Counted from the stretch's first letter, positions 7,363-15,922 are shown. The stretch: DNA of 27,228 nt from Bacillota bacterium (GCA_023420115.1 JAEZWR010000068.1:1-27228); one strand, 5' to 3'. Notes: generated by a model from the letters alone, not told the origin. Numbers and translations are program-made.

Positions 7363-9033
7363 TCATCTCATTTTTTGCAGGTTCTTCTGATACTCATCAA
7401 AGTATTTCTGTTTTATTGCTAAATATTTTGACAAGCCATATTCTTCCATACGTCTCAGGTAGTTGTCCCACTCTTCTTCTATACCACCTTTCATCACCCA
7501 TTCAGCCTTTTTCTGCTCAGCATAGCGTCGTATGTCTGTATCATACTGTGTAACTATATTATTATCTTCTACACTCATAAACACACGAGGAAAAACATAC
7601 TTAGTATTCATATCTTTTAAGTATGCAGCGTGCATATTATCTAGGCGCCACTTAGCATCATCGGGTATAGTTACATATTCACCATAGTATTCATTGAGAA
7701 TAGCGAGCGGTCCATTGACTGACTGATTCTGTCTTATTTCAACAGGTGAAGCACCATTGAGAGGAAGATGTTTAAGCATAGGCTCACCTTTACTATTTTG
7801 GCTCATTTCAAAAATATTCTGCGTACCTTCTTCTCCGTATGTTCCCCAGTTATTCTGTGGAGACTGTAAAGGATCATACATTTGATCAATCCACGCAGCT
7901 GCAAGAGCTGTATCACGACAATTACTTGTCAAAACACATCGACCCAAATCGAACCCACTTATATCACTAGCGTTCTGTCTAGTTATATTAACTTTGCCAT
8001 CGGGCCCTGCAAGAGCAGGAAGCATAACGTAATCTTCATAATTGTCGATATTAGCGATATCCCATGTGAAGCATAATCCGTAACGATGATTCTTTCCTTT
8101 AGCTACATAACTGCCCCAATCATGTGTAAAGGACTCAGGATCCATCAAATTCTGCTGATACAATTTATGTAGCCATTTTATTCCTTCTTTATATCCCTCC
8201 TGCACTGAAGTGTAAATAACTTCACCTTCATCTGTAACTGCAAAGTGATCCGGTACATCACCATAGGCCTCACCGAATCCATTAATTAAAATGGAGCAAT
8301 CCTCATTTCCACCATTCATAATGAAGGACATCGGAATTGCTTTTCCTTGAATTGAAAATTCTTTTTCAAGTTCATCTCCACGATCCCTAAACTCAATAAG
8401 CACCTGCTCTAATTCGTCAGTGGTATTAGGAATGTCAAGTTTAAGATAGTCCAACCACTTTTTGTTTATATATGCAATTCCTCCGATTGCTTGAATGGCT
8501 TCTTTACCCTCTCCAAGCTGCTCTATCCATGGGAAAGAATAAATATGCCCGTCGGGTGCGGTAGCGGCCGCTCGGTATTTTGGGTAACGATCAAAAACTT
8601 TTTTAAGATTCGGCATATATTTGTCTATTAAATTATCAACAGGAATAATTAACCCTTGTTCAGAATACCTTAGCAGATCATAATCGCTCATTCCAGCAAC
8701 AAATAGTCCATCTGGCAAACTGCCATACTGTGCCATTGCCAAATTCTTTTTTTCGCCGAACTGATCTTCTACGAAGCAAATCCAGTCAATATGTACATTT
8801 GTCTTTTCTTCTAGTCTTTTAAAAATAGTACGTTCATTCGGATCTTGAGTTGTCCTAGCCGGAGCATTAGTAATAAAAGATAGGACTTTCTTTTCTCTCA
8901 AAGGAAAACTCAAATCTTCAATCTTAGTATCCGGATTTAAGTTTGCTTTTGGTATATATGAAGTAACACAAGCGCTAGAAATCAGTCCAATACTGATTGT
9001 CATTGCAAAAACTATAATTTTCCTGAAATTCAT
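7363..9033 (-). CDS. ABC sugar-binding lipoprotein (LplA/FusA-type, about 550 aa)
   Basis: A 556-aa extracellular solute-binding lipoprotein of the large family-1 type, which captures oligosaccharides and passes them to the two permeases upstream. The signal peptide MNFRKIIVFAMTISIGL ends in a lipobox-like ISSAC with Cys22 as the expected lipid-anchored residue; its -3 position is Ser rather than the usual hydrophobic residue. An AGGAG lies 7 nt before the ATG. Length and aromatic-rich core resemble the pneumococcal fructo-oligosaccharide protein FusA/SusX. It sits between the second permease and the GH32 gene, with a hairpin in the gap before it that may set its higher expression. Sucrose or fructan specificity is inferred from the operon. 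Confidence 0.9.
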   Translation of the reverse strand: MNFRKIIVFAMTISIGLISSACVTSYIPKANLNPDTKIEDLSFPLREKKVLSFITNAPARTTQDPNERTIFKRLEEKTNVHIDWICFVEDQFGEKKNLAMAQYGSLPDGLFVAGMSDYDLLRYSEQGLIIPVDNLIDKYMPNLKKVFDRYPKYRAAATAPDGHIYSFPWIEQLGEGKEAIQAIGGIAYINKKWLDYLKLDIPNTTDELEQVLIEFRDRGDELEKEFSIQGKAIPMSFIMNGGNEDCSILINGFGEAYGDVPDHFAVTDEGEVIYTSVQEGYKEGIKWLHKLYQQNLMDPESFTHDWGSYVAKGKNHRYGLCFTWDIANIDNYEDYVMLPALAGPDGKVNITRQNASDISGFDLGRCVLTSNCRDTALAAAWIDQMYDPLQSPQNNWGTYGEEGTQNIFEMSQNSKGEPMLKHLPLNGASPVEIRQNQSVNGPLAILNEYYGEYVTIPDDAKWRLDNMHAAYLKDMNTKYVFPRVFMSVEDNNIVTQYDTDIRRYAEQKKAEWVMKGGIEEEWDNYLRRMEEYGLSKYLAIKQKYFDEYQKNLQKMR

Positions 9034-9066
9034 AGATTTTCTCCTATATCTTCGATTTCACAGTTC

Positions 9067-9097
9067 ATACCAAATAAACAAAAGATTTTATTGGTAT
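9067..9097. repeat. Intergenic hairpin before the binding-protein gene
   Basis: ATACCAAATAAA (9067-9078) pairs with TTTATTGGTAT (9087-9097), with one bulged base, giving a stem of about 11 bp. In the minus-strand mRNA it lies between the permease stop and the binding-protein Shine-Dalgarno. Such hairpins commonly protect a 3' end or raise expression of the binding protein relative to permeases. There is no long T run, so it is probably not a full terminator. Confidence 0.45.
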
Positions 9098-9134
9098 TTT
9101 CTGTCTACTTGTTTAATAGTAAGACTAGACACTA

Positions 9135-10031
9135 TTAACCTTTGATGGATCCAACCATAACACCCTTATCAAAGTACTTTTGGAAAAACGGATACATTAC
9201 GAGAAGCGGCATACTTGAAACAACTATTGTTGCATACTTAAGTAATTCAGCTAATTTAGACATCTCTGCTTGTGTCTGGATATCTGCAATCATTCCAGGC
9301 TGCGGCGTATTCTGTATAAGAATTGAACGCAAAACAAGCTGCAATGGTTGCATTCTCTGATCATTTAAATAAATCATCGCATCGAAATAGCTATTCCACA
9401 TTCCAACAAATCCCCACAAAGACAATACTGCAATAATTGGTTTAGAAAGGGGAAGAAGAATACGGAAAAAATGTTGAATATCAGACGCTCCATCTAGCGT
9501 AGAAGCCTCACGCAACTCTCCTGGCATCCCCCTGAAGTATGTTCTTGCTAGAATCATATTCCATACATTGAACGCCCCTGGAATAACCAAAGCCCATACT
9601 GTGTTAACCATTCTCAGATTATTTAAAAGAATAAAAGTAGGAATCAATCCCCCGCTAAAAAATAAAGTAATAATGAAAAAAACATTAAAGAATTTACGTC
9701 CTACCAAATCTTTTCTTGACATCGGATAAGCTGCAGCAACTGAAATAAAAACCGAAATAAAGGTCCCAAGTACAGAATAATAAAGAGCATTACGGAAACC
9801 TATCCAAATCATATTCTCTCCGAGAACGCGTTTATAGGCATTCAGAGACCAAGTCGATAAGTCAAAACTTACCCCTTGATTATTCAGAACATTAGGATCC
9901 ATAAACGAGGCAATCAGAACATAAAGCAACGGTACAAAAATAGATAAACAGAATACTGCCAATAATACAAAACCGATTGTTAATACAGTGCGGTCTATCT
10001 TCGAAACTTTAAGATATTTTTTCTCTACCAT
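9135..10031 (-). CDS. ABC sugar permease 2 (YtcP/LplC-type)
   Basis: A 298-aa inner-membrane permease of the carbohydrate CUT1 class with about six transmembrane helices. The first is near residues 15-40 (TVLTIGFVLLAVFCLSIFVP). The cytoplasmic coupling loop that docks on the ATPase reads PGELREASTLDGASDIQHFF, a clear EAA motif. A GGGGGA Shine-Dalgarno precedes the ATG closely, and the gene begins 9 nt after the other permease. It should form the translocation pore as a heterodimer with the product of the gene upstream. The ATP-binding subunit is not in the window; in related systems a shared MsmK-like ATPase serves several importers. Confidence 0.92.
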   Translation of the reverse strand: MVEKKYLKVSKIDRTVLTIGFVLLAVFCLSIFVPLLYVLIASFMDPNVLNNQGVSFDLSTWSLNAYKRVLGENMIWIGFRNALYYSVLGTFISVFISVAAAYPMSRKDLVGRKFFNVFFIITLFFSGGLIPTFILLNNLRMVNTVWALVIPGAFNVWNMILARTYFRGMPGELREASTLDGASDIQHFFRILLPLSKPIIAVLSLWGFVGMWNSYFDAMIYLNDQRMQPLQLVLRSILIQNTPQPGMIADIQTQAEMSKLAELLKYATIVVSSMPLLVMYPFFQKYFDKGVMVGSIKG

Positions 10032-10040
10032 ATTTCCCCC

Positions 10041-10991
10041 TTAAAGACCTTCACCCTCATTAAGTTTAGCAACAATAAAATTAACTATAATAAGAAGAAT
10101 GACATTGACAATCGCGTTAAATAAGCCCACAGCAGTTGAGTATCCGTAATCACCCGCTAAAAGACCCATTTTATAAACGTAAGTGGAAATTATCTCTGAG
10201 GTTGGCAGATTCATACCGGTCTGCAGTGCATATGCTTTTTCAAACCCGACACTCATGATTCCGCCTGCTGCCAATATAAATTGAATTACTATAATATTTT
10301 TTATAGCGGGCAATTGAACATACCAAATTTGTTGCAAAAGATTTGCTCCGTCGACAATTGCAGCTTCTTCTGTATCTTTACTTACATTTGACAAAGCCGC
10401 AGTATACATAATCGAAGCCCACCCAGCACCTTGCCATATACCACTAGCAATGTATATTGTTCTAAACGCCTCTGGCATAGTCATCCAGTTATAAGATGTT
10501 CCAAGTGCCATATTGATAGGACCTACAGGAGAAAGAAACATTCTTATCATACCGCAGAGTACAATTACGGAAATGAAGTTGGGTGCATAAATAAGAAGCT
10601 GAATATTTTTTCTGATCCCCTTTTTTCTAATTTGATTGAGTAACAAAGCTAAAATAATCGGCGTAGGCATTCCCCATAGCAAACCGAACACACTAAGTTT
10701 AAGCGTATTAACAAGATATAACATGAAATCGGGTGATGATAAAAATCTCTTAAAATGAATAAATCCCACCCAGCGACTACCAAAAATACCTTTGATTACA
10801 TTGTAATCTTTAAATGCAATCAAGACGCCTCCCATTGGTATATATCGAAATATTAAAGTCAATAGCAAGGCTGGCAATAAAAAAATAAAGTACAATTGCC
10901 AATTGACTTTTATATAACAAAATTTTTTTCGAATTTTATCGCCCAGATTAACTAACCTAACTTCACTCTTGCGTCCAGTAGCAGAATGCAT
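10041..10991 (-). CDS. ABC sugar permease 1 (LplB-type)
   Basis: A 316-aa CUT1-class permease. After a basic N-terminal tail, the first helix is LYFIFLLPALLLTLIFRYIP and the next region has the LplB-typical MGGVLIAFKDYNVIKGI. The EAA loop is VSKDTEEAAIVDGANLLQQI. I place the start at ATG 10989-10991 (MHSATGRK) because AAGGAGGG lies 6 nt before it; the longer frame from 11015 starts inside this ribosome site. This is the first gene of the minus-strand operon, with its promoter and a candidate operator upstream, facing the LacI-type regulator. Assignment to an oligosaccharide importer is firm; the exact sugar is inferred from the GH32 and fructokinase genes behind it. Confidence 0.92.
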   Translation of the reverse strand: MHSATGRKSEVRLVNLGDKIRKKFCYIKVNWQLYFIFLLPALLLTLIFRYIPMGGVLIAFKDYNVIKGIFGSRWVGFIHFKRFLSSPDFMLYLVNTLKLSVFGLLWGMPTPIILALLLNQIRKKGIRKNIQLLIYAPNFISVIVLCGMIRMFLSPVGPINMALGTSYNWMTMPEAFRTIYIASGIWQGAGWASIMYTAALSNVSKDTEEAAIVDGANLLQQIWYVQLPAIKNIIVIQFILAAGGIMSVGFEKAYALQTGMNLPTSEIISTYVYKMGLLAGDYGYSTAVGLFNAIVNVILLIIVNFIVAKLNEGEGL

Positions 10992-11042
10992 AATCTCCCT
11001 CCTTTTCATTTGCACAGTTGATGTTCAAAAGCTAAAGTTTAA

Positions 11043-11058
11043 TTGTTTATATATACAA
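11043..11058. promoter_or_regulatory. Candidate operator for the LacI-family regulator
   Basis: TTGTTTATATATACAA is a near-perfect 16-bp palindrome (one mismatched pair). It lies just downstream of the predicted start of the permease operon, where a bound repressor would block transcription. It lacks the central CG common in LacI-family sites, so it remains a candidate. A second short palindrome, TGCATTTGCA (11141-11150), lies on the regulator side. Confidence 0.4.
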
Positions 11059-11081
11059 CCAAACACTAAATAACACGTCAA

Positions 11082-11110
11082 AATATAGTCATTAAATCCA
11101 AACTTTACAA
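11082..11110 (-). promoter_or_regulatory. Promoter of the fructoside transport operon
   Basis: Minus strand: TTGTAA (11105-11110), 17-nt spacer, TATATT (11082-11087). The spacing is ideal and each box has at most two mismatches. The leader to the ATG at 10991 would be about 85 nt and includes the palindrome at 11043-11058. A weaker plus-strand pair, TTGCAC and CAAAAT 17 nt apart near 11146-11174, could serve the regulator gene. Confidence 0.55.
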
Positions 11111-11208
11111 GTGCATCAAGTTTATTTTACAAATTTACTTTGCATTTGCACCACCAAAGCATTTATGGCAAAATACAAACAATAGCCATTAATCATGGAG
11201 GTTCAACT

Positions 11209-12243
11209 ATGAATAAGAGAGTTCGCGTTCAGGATATAGCAAACAAGCTTGGAATTTCTAGAAACACTGTTTCCAGAGCCTTAAATAACCAACCTGGTCT
11301 ATCAAGAGAAAGAAGAAGAGAAATACTGAATTGTGCTGCTGAAATGGGATATATGAGAATAATATCCACCGACGAAACAAGCAAAAAAAATAATGATGCT
11401 AAGCAAATAGCCTTATTTACTCAGAACTTTCCTTATGGCTCTCATTTCGGAACAATCGCATTAAGTCACTTTCAAAATGAGTTACATAAAAATGGCTATG
11501 TTATGAATATATTTGCTCTATCACCCGAAAGTATCAGCAAACTTATACTGCCTCAGAATTTTCACATAGAACAACACGCCGGAATAATATGCATGGAACT
11601 TTTTGATAAGAACTACCTAAATCTTTTATCCGATTTTAATATTCCCATGTTATGTGTGGACGCAGCTTACGATGCTGATTTTAACAGGCTAAAATCAGAT
11701 CTTCTGTTAATGGAGAATAGACTTAGCGTCGGCAGGCAAGTTGAGACTCTTATTTCTAAAGGGAAAAAAAGGTTTGCTTTTGCTGGCAATCCTCATCATT
11801 GCCTATCCTTTTGTGAAAGATATGAAAGTTTCAATCAGACTTTAGCGCTTCATAATATTAAGCCTTCTAATAACGTGTACTGTACTAGCAAAAATCCCGT
11901 TTTTGAAGACCCAGCACTCCTCCATAAAGTAGTAACTAGCGAACACAACTGGCCCGAAGTATTTATTTGTGCCAATGATGGAACAGCCATTGATCTTATC
12001 TGCGAAATGCGTAAGAATAATATTTCCATACCAAAAGATGTTTGGATTGCTGGTTTCGACAATGCTCAAGAATCGCGCATTTTAGATGTTCCACTTAGTA
12101 CAATTAATATTCCCAGCAAGGATATGGGAAAGTTGGCGGCCGATATGATTATGTCACGTATAGACAGTCCGGATATCGCTTATCGTTCATTATATGTACG
12201 TTGTGATTTGATATGGAAAGAATCAACACCTGGATTAGCTTAG
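11209..12243 (+). CDS. LacI-family transcriptional regulator of the fructoside locus
   Basis: A 344-aa LacI/GalR-family protein. The N-terminal helix-turn-helix and hinge read VRVQDIANKLGISRNTVSRA with LNNQPGLSRERRREIL (residues 4-39). The rest is a periplasmic-binding-protein-like sensor domain ending with the family-typical IAGFDNAQ and LSTINIPSKDMGKLAADM. The start is ATG 11209-11211 (MNKRVRVQ), with GGAGG 8 nt upstream; the longer frame from 11140 is not credible. It is divergent from the permease operon and is its likely repressor, binding sucrose, fructose or a sugar phosphate as inducer. The identity of the inducer cannot be seen. Confidence 0.9.
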   Translation: MNKRVRVQDIANKLGISRNTVSRALNNQPGLSRERRREILNCAAEMGYMRIISTDETSKKNNDAKQIALFTQNFPYGSHFGTIALSHFQNELHKNGYVMNIFALSPESISKLILPQNFHIEQHAGIICMELFDKNYLNLLSDFNIPMLCVDAAYDADFNRLKSDLLLMENRLSVGRQVETLISKGKKRFAFAGNPHHCLSFCERYESFNQTLALHNIKPSNNVYCTSKNPVFEDPALLHKVVTSEHNWPEVFICANDGTAIDLICEMRKNNISIPKDVWIAGFDNAQESRILDVPLSTINIPSKDMGKLAADMIMSRIDSPDIAYRSLYVRCDLIWKESTPGLA

Positions 12244-12259
12244 TGATATTACAATTAAG

Positions 12260-12541
12260 TATAAAGATTGTATTTGAATTGAACTCTTCGTTATAGATAT
12301 AGTCAATTAAATCGGCAGTGCTCGTATCAAATTTTGCTTGATTTTGCATAGATCAATAAGCATCTGCATTATCTAACAAACTTATAAACTCTTCTACGCT
12401 AATTATTTTATTCTACTGCGCTCCTCATATTATTTGGCTTTTATTATCTACTGATCTCTTTATATACAGATAAAACCAAAACACTATTTTTAAAGTTATC
12501 CTATTTTCCAACTCATCACCGTAATCAACTATCAACTGCAT
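12260..12541 (-). pseudogene. Decayed small gene(s) between regulator and GDPD
   Basis: The 358-bp gap 12244-12601 holds no intact gene but has protein-like fragments on the minus strand. One frame from ATG 12541 reads MQLIVDYGDELENRITLKIV and on to a TGA that overlaps a good GAGGAG ribosome site (about 12420-12426). After it, without a start codon, comes KIISVEEFISLLDNADAY, a TGA stop, then SMQNQAKFDTSTADLIDYIY and NEEF in the same frame, running toward the 3' end of the regulator gene. A retained ribosome site, a lost start and a Trp-to-stop-like change suggest a recently decayed operon remnant. I recognise no family. The fragments could also be chance open frame. Confidence 0.27.
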
Positions 12542-12601
12542 AAGTTTGCTTACAGCTAAATATCATTTATGGGCTTAGTTATCTTGATATACCCAAATTC
12601 T

Positions 12602-14605
12602 CTACTGCTTGTGCCTATATTGTTCCTCCGTAGATACTATGTCCTCAATGAGTTCTTGCTGTTCTTGGGGCAACTCTTTGATCTCCGCATCGGGGAATTT
12701 TTCATGACTCTCTGCGATATCTTTATTGTGTTTGTCAGAATCTTTGTCTGGTATGAATCTTGCCAAACCAGCAAGCAAGTCGTCCCTGACTGTTTCTTGC
12801 TTCAATATCCACTCCCTGCAGAAAAGAACTTGGTCGGTAATAACTCCGTCAGCACCATTCTCATATGCTTTTTTCAATGAATCAACATCATTTACTGTCC
12901 AAACATAAACTTCCTTTCCCTGGTCATGTATAAGATCTATTCGCTCCTTACTTGCTGAACTACTTTCCAATGAATAAAAATCAATACCCTCATCCTTTAC
13001 TGTATCCCCATAAGCAAATGAAACTATAAGTCCACAACTAATATCTGGGAGTATCTTCTTTGCCTCTCGGAGAGCTTTTTTTGAAGTGGAACATAGCATC
13101 ACTTCTTCTAGCATAGATTTTTCTTGGATTAAATTGCAAACCTTTTCAGCAAGCTTCTTTTCATTGTGTTTGTCGACTTTAAGTTCGATATTAAGTATGA
13201 TACGTCCTTTGGCAAGTTCTAGAGCCTCGGCCAAAGTCGGAACCTTCGTACCTTTATACTTATCATCGAAGTAATCCCCTACGTCTAGTTTCTTAATTTC
13301 ATCAAGAGTCATATCGGCTGGTTTCTTATTGACCCCTGATGTGCGAACAAAGGTTTTATCATGTAAAAGAATAATCTCTTCATCCTTTGTAAGCTGAACA
13401 TCAATTTCCGTAGCTTGGGCTAGATTATTAGCAGCTGAAAGTATCCCTGGAAGTGTATTCTCAGGTGCGAAGTCTGCCTCTCCTCTATGCCCCATTACTT
13501 TTATCTGTGGTCTAAACAAGTTGTCATAGGCTTGTCCTAACTGCCCCATTGAAAAATTCCAAGAATCCAGTCCAAAAAACACAAGAATTGCAACTATGGA
13601 AATTGTCATTGGAGCTCGCTTCTTAAATATTTGTAAGAACTTGCTACTTTTAAACTTATAATTTGACGGAGCAAGTTCTCTATCGTCTTCACGCACTCTG
13701 TTATATAGTATTGAAACGAGCCTAATCCAAAGAAGAAAAAAGACTAGTTCAATAAATAGGTGGAAGATTGATGATACAGACCTCAAAAGCCCCCACCTCA
13801 AAAGAGCAAAATCGGAGCGCATCTGGGCTAATTCTATTGGTTTTAGAAAAATAGAGGCACTAAATAGCGAAATTATTTGAACGGCAGCATAAAAAATTTG
13901 AATAAGCAAGGCAGCAAGCAAAAGTTCTTTTCTATGTCCCTTACTCATGCGTGATGACTTCTTGGCAGCCTCAAAAGCTGAGAGACCCTCAAAAAAATAA
14001 TAATGAAAAATAAGACAGTAACGAACTGAGCAAAAGACCAAAAAAATAATTAATAAAAGATAAGGTATATAAAAAAACAAATCACTGTAAATTGCCGAAA
14101 CAATAAATGAGGGAACTCCTATTTTATCTAATACATCACCAAGTAACCTATATGGATTGCCCGGTATATAAAGAATCAAAAGAATAAAAAACAAATAATT
14201 CTTAGGCTTATATAAATCTTTCATCCTTTTTAAAATTTCAGAACACTCAGCTCTAAGTGAAAATGAACTTTTGATTGTGGTGAAAGAAATCATAAGAGCA
14301 TACTCAAAAATGATATAAAGAGCACCTAAAATGAGAAAAACAAATAATATAGGTAGCAGTGCAGTTCTAAGCAATTCTGGTAAATTATCACTTCTGATAT
14401 ATGAAAATCCTGTCAGATTCAAAGTAAATCTAAACATAAATCCGGCAGCAGGAAAAAGAAAATATAAATATAAGACTCTAAGAAGCATTGCATATGAAAT
14501 AGTAAGACCTGCTCTACGCCAATTAAATTTAAATAATTCTCGGCTCAAGCTGAAATTTTCTCTGCTCAACAGTCGTCCTCTTCTCCTACCATTCTTATCG
14601 CTCAT
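12602..14605 (-). CDS. Glycerophosphodiester phosphodiesterase with N-terminal membrane domain
   Basis: A 667-aa two-domain protein. Residues 1 to about 350 are a multi-helix membrane region of the GPDPase membrane-domain type (helices near 35-60, 82-108, 137-150, 165-200, 226-255, 278-302 and 333-350). The C-terminal half is a GDPD TIM barrel: GHRGEADFAPENT with His373, Arg374, Glu382 and Asn383; EIDVQLTKD with metal ligands Glu400 and Asp402; LLHD with His415. It ends with VYVWTVNDVDSLKKAYENGA and GVITDQ. It should cleave glycerophosphodiesters to glycerol-3-phosphate and an alcohol at the outer membrane face, perhaps from phospholipid or lipoteichoic acid turnover. A charged tail of about 55 residues follows the barrel. 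AAGGTGG lies 5 nt before the ATG. It is probably monocistronic, as ribU upstream has its own terminator. Confidence 0.92.
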   Translation of the reverse strand: MSDKNGRRRGRLLSRENFSLSRELFKFNWRRAGLTISYAMLLRVLYLYFLFPAAGFMFRFTLNLTGFSYIRSDNLPELLRTALLPILFVFLILGALYIIFEYALMISFTTIKSSFSLRAECSEILKRMKDLYKPKNYLFFILLILYIPGNPYRLLGDVLDKIGVPSFIVSAIYSDLFFYIPYLLLIIFLVFCSVRYCLIFHYYFFEGLSAFEAAKKSSRMSKGHRKELLLAALLIQIFYAAVQIISLFSASIFLKPIELAQMRSDFALLRWGLLRSVSSIFHLFIELVFFLLWIRLVSILYNRVREDDRELAPSNYKFKSSKFLQIFKKRAPMTISIVAILVFFGLDSWNFSMGQLGQAYDNLFRPQIKVMGHRGEADFAPENTLPGILSAANNLAQATEIDVQLTKDEEIILLHDKTFVRTSGVNKKPADMTLDEIKKLDVGDYFDDKYKGTKVPTLAEALELAKGRIILNIELKVDKHNEKKLAEKVCNLIQEKSMLEEVMLCSTSKKALREAKKILPDISCGLIVSFAYGDTVKDEGIDFYSLESSSASKERIDLIHDQGKEVYVWTVNDVDSLKKAYENGADGVITDQVLFCREWILKQETVRDDLLAGLARFIPDKDSDKHNKDIAESHEKFPDAEIKELPQEQQELIEDIVSTEEQYRHKQ

Positions 14606-14770
14606 ACGCCACCTTAACTTTCAAGATTTTACAAATACCAACATATCTGACTATATCTTAGTTCCAAACACATAACATAGCAACAAATACTTCATTCTGG
14701 TATTCATCTTACTTATACTACTATGCGTACCCCGGCTGGGCTTTGTACCCATATTCATTCTATAATTCAA

Positions 14771-14796
14771 TAAAAAAGGAGCCAATCCCCGGCTCC
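14771..14796 (-). terminator. Rho-independent terminator of ribU
   Basis: On the minus strand GGAGCC, a 7-nt loop and GGCTCC are followed at once by six T residues. The stem is at 14778-14783 and 14791-14796 and the T tract at 14772-14777. It lies 60 nt after the ribU stop and separates ribU from the GDPD gene. Confidence 0.85.
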
Positions 14797-14856
14797 TAAA
14801 ATTAAAATCTAAATCAAACTCCGAATCTAAGTCTAACAATAAACAAATCCAAGTCC

Positions 14857-15531
14857 TCATCCTCTTAGAAAATAAATACACAAAGCACCAGTAATAATTA
14901 AAAAAGCGCCAGCAATATAATATGCAAGCCTTTGACCTTGCTGTGAATATACTGTCTGACTCTCATCTTGTCTCTTAAGTAAGGGCGCCAAGGCCTTGCT
15001 CACCGGTGTATATAAAAGAAGAACTAAACCTGAATTAATTGAAGCCTTAATAAGATTAAAGGGCAAAATTGCAGGAAGCAACAAAGGAATTACTTTTGAT
15101 CTATCTGTATTCATATAAATAGGTGTGACAATAAAATTCCATAATAGCATTAAAATCGTCATAATAATTGTGGCATATATAAGACCCACCACAAGATTCT
15201 TCATAGTTTTTTTCTTTGTCCACAGTACTAATGGAACCATAACAAAAGATAGGCTGGATATTATATTAAGTAAAAGTCCCCACCCTCCTGTAGACGATAT
15301 CGTCAGCATCTCAATGAAGCAACAAATAATGGTGGAAACAAAAGCCAACGTGGGGCCAAATAATAAACCGCCCATCAAAAGAATGACATCTTTTGGCTCA
15401 TACTTAAGAAATAATACAGCTGGAATTCTTCCAAAGGCAACCGCAACAAAAGCCAAAGCAGTTATCATTGCCACGAAGCAAATCGTTCTAACTGTATTTG
15501 TTCTCGACACTTGTCCATTTCTCTCTAACAT
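14857..15531 (-). CDS. ribU: Riboflavin ECF transporter substrate-binding subunit
   Basis: A 224-aa integral membrane S-component of an energy-coupling factor importer; it binds riboflavin and works with the shared EcfA-A'-T module, not present here. Five to six hydrophobic helices are visible. RibU-type stretches are LKYEPKDVILLMGGLLFGP (residues 43-61) and LLPAILPFNLIKASINS (150-166). The ATG (15529-15531) has AGGAGG 8 nt upstream. Identity is strongly backed by the FMN riboswitch and attenuator in its leader: high FMN should switch the gene off. It is monocistronic, with a terminator on both sides. The last 25 residues form an additional hydrophobic segment ending IYFLRG. Confidence 0.93.
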   Translation of the reverse strand: MLERNGQVSRTNTVRTICFVAMITALAFVAVAFGRIPAVLFLKYEPKDVILLMGGLLFGPTLAFVSTIICCFIEMLTISSTGGWGLLLNIISSLSFVMVPLVLWTKKKTMKNLVVGLIYATIIMTILMLLWNFIVTPIYMNTDRSKVIPLLLPAILPFNLIKASINSGLVLLLYTPVSKALAPLLKRQDESQTVYSQQGQRLAYYIAGAFLIITGALCIYFLRG

Positions 15532-15548
15532 AGAAAGACCTCCTAAAT

Positions 15549-15588
15549 TAAAAATACCACACCCGAAACAGTCGTCGAGTGTGGCATA
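15549..15588 (-). terminator. Attenuator hairpin of the ribU riboswitch
   Basis: In the minus-strand leader TGCCACACTC pairs with GGGTGTGGTA across a 13-nt loop, and ATTTTT follows. It sits between the FMN aptamer and the ribU Shine-Dalgarno, the expected place for the expression platform. It implies control by premature transcription termination when FMN is bound. Confidence 0.75.
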
Positions 15589-15616
15589 GAAATGAAAAAG
15601 TTATCAATTCGTAGCC

Positions 15617-15757
15617 ATCTTCTTCTATCCAGACTTTAACTGTCGGTCTTGGAATTTCACCAAATCCTGTATGAGACTCTGCTCATAACCTGCACTATAC
15701 GTGCTCGCGGACTGTCACCGCCGATCGGGAATCGCACCCTGCCCCGAAGATCTGCTC
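15617..15757 (-). ncRNA. FMN riboswitch (RFN element) controlling ribU
   Basis: The minus strand carries the conserved RFN blocks in order: GATCTTCGGGGCAGGGTG, ATTCCCGATCGGCGGT, CCGCGAGC, GGATTTGGTGAAATTCC, ACCGACAGT and AAAGTCTGGATAGAAGAAG. All helices needed for the six-stem junction can be paired by eye, including the closing stem CTTC with GAAG. A -10 TACAAT lies just upstream (15770-15775, minus). The aptamer binds FMN and should repress the riboflavin importer behind it. Confidence 0.95.
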
Positions 15758-15802
15758 AAATGCTTCTATATTGTATCACTGTAAAAATAAGAAAAAAGTG
15801 AT

Positions 15803-15878
15803 TTAGTTAACAGAGGCTAACTAAGAATTGTAATTTTTTACTACTTTTTTGCATCTTGTAAGCTACCACTTGTAAGCT
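15803..15878. repeat. Inverted and direct repeats between the alkyltransferase and ribU leader
   Basis: TTAGTTA and TAACTAA form a perfect 7-bp inverted repeat around an 8-nt loop near 15803-15824; read on the minus strand it is followed by ATCAC and six T residues, so it may end the alkyltransferase transcript just before the ribU promoter. The direct repeat CTTGTAAGCT occurs at 15855-15864 and 15869-15878. Both are short. Confidence 0.35.
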
Positions 15879-15922
15879 TATTTAACAAGCCTCCCATAAA
15901 TTACTAATTAACATTCTGTCGC

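Noticed and set aside
14651..14881. Minus-strand 76-codon open frame between GDPD and ribU
   Set aside because: It runs through the ribU terminator hairpin, overlaps the ribU end, and has no ribosome site or protein-like composition.
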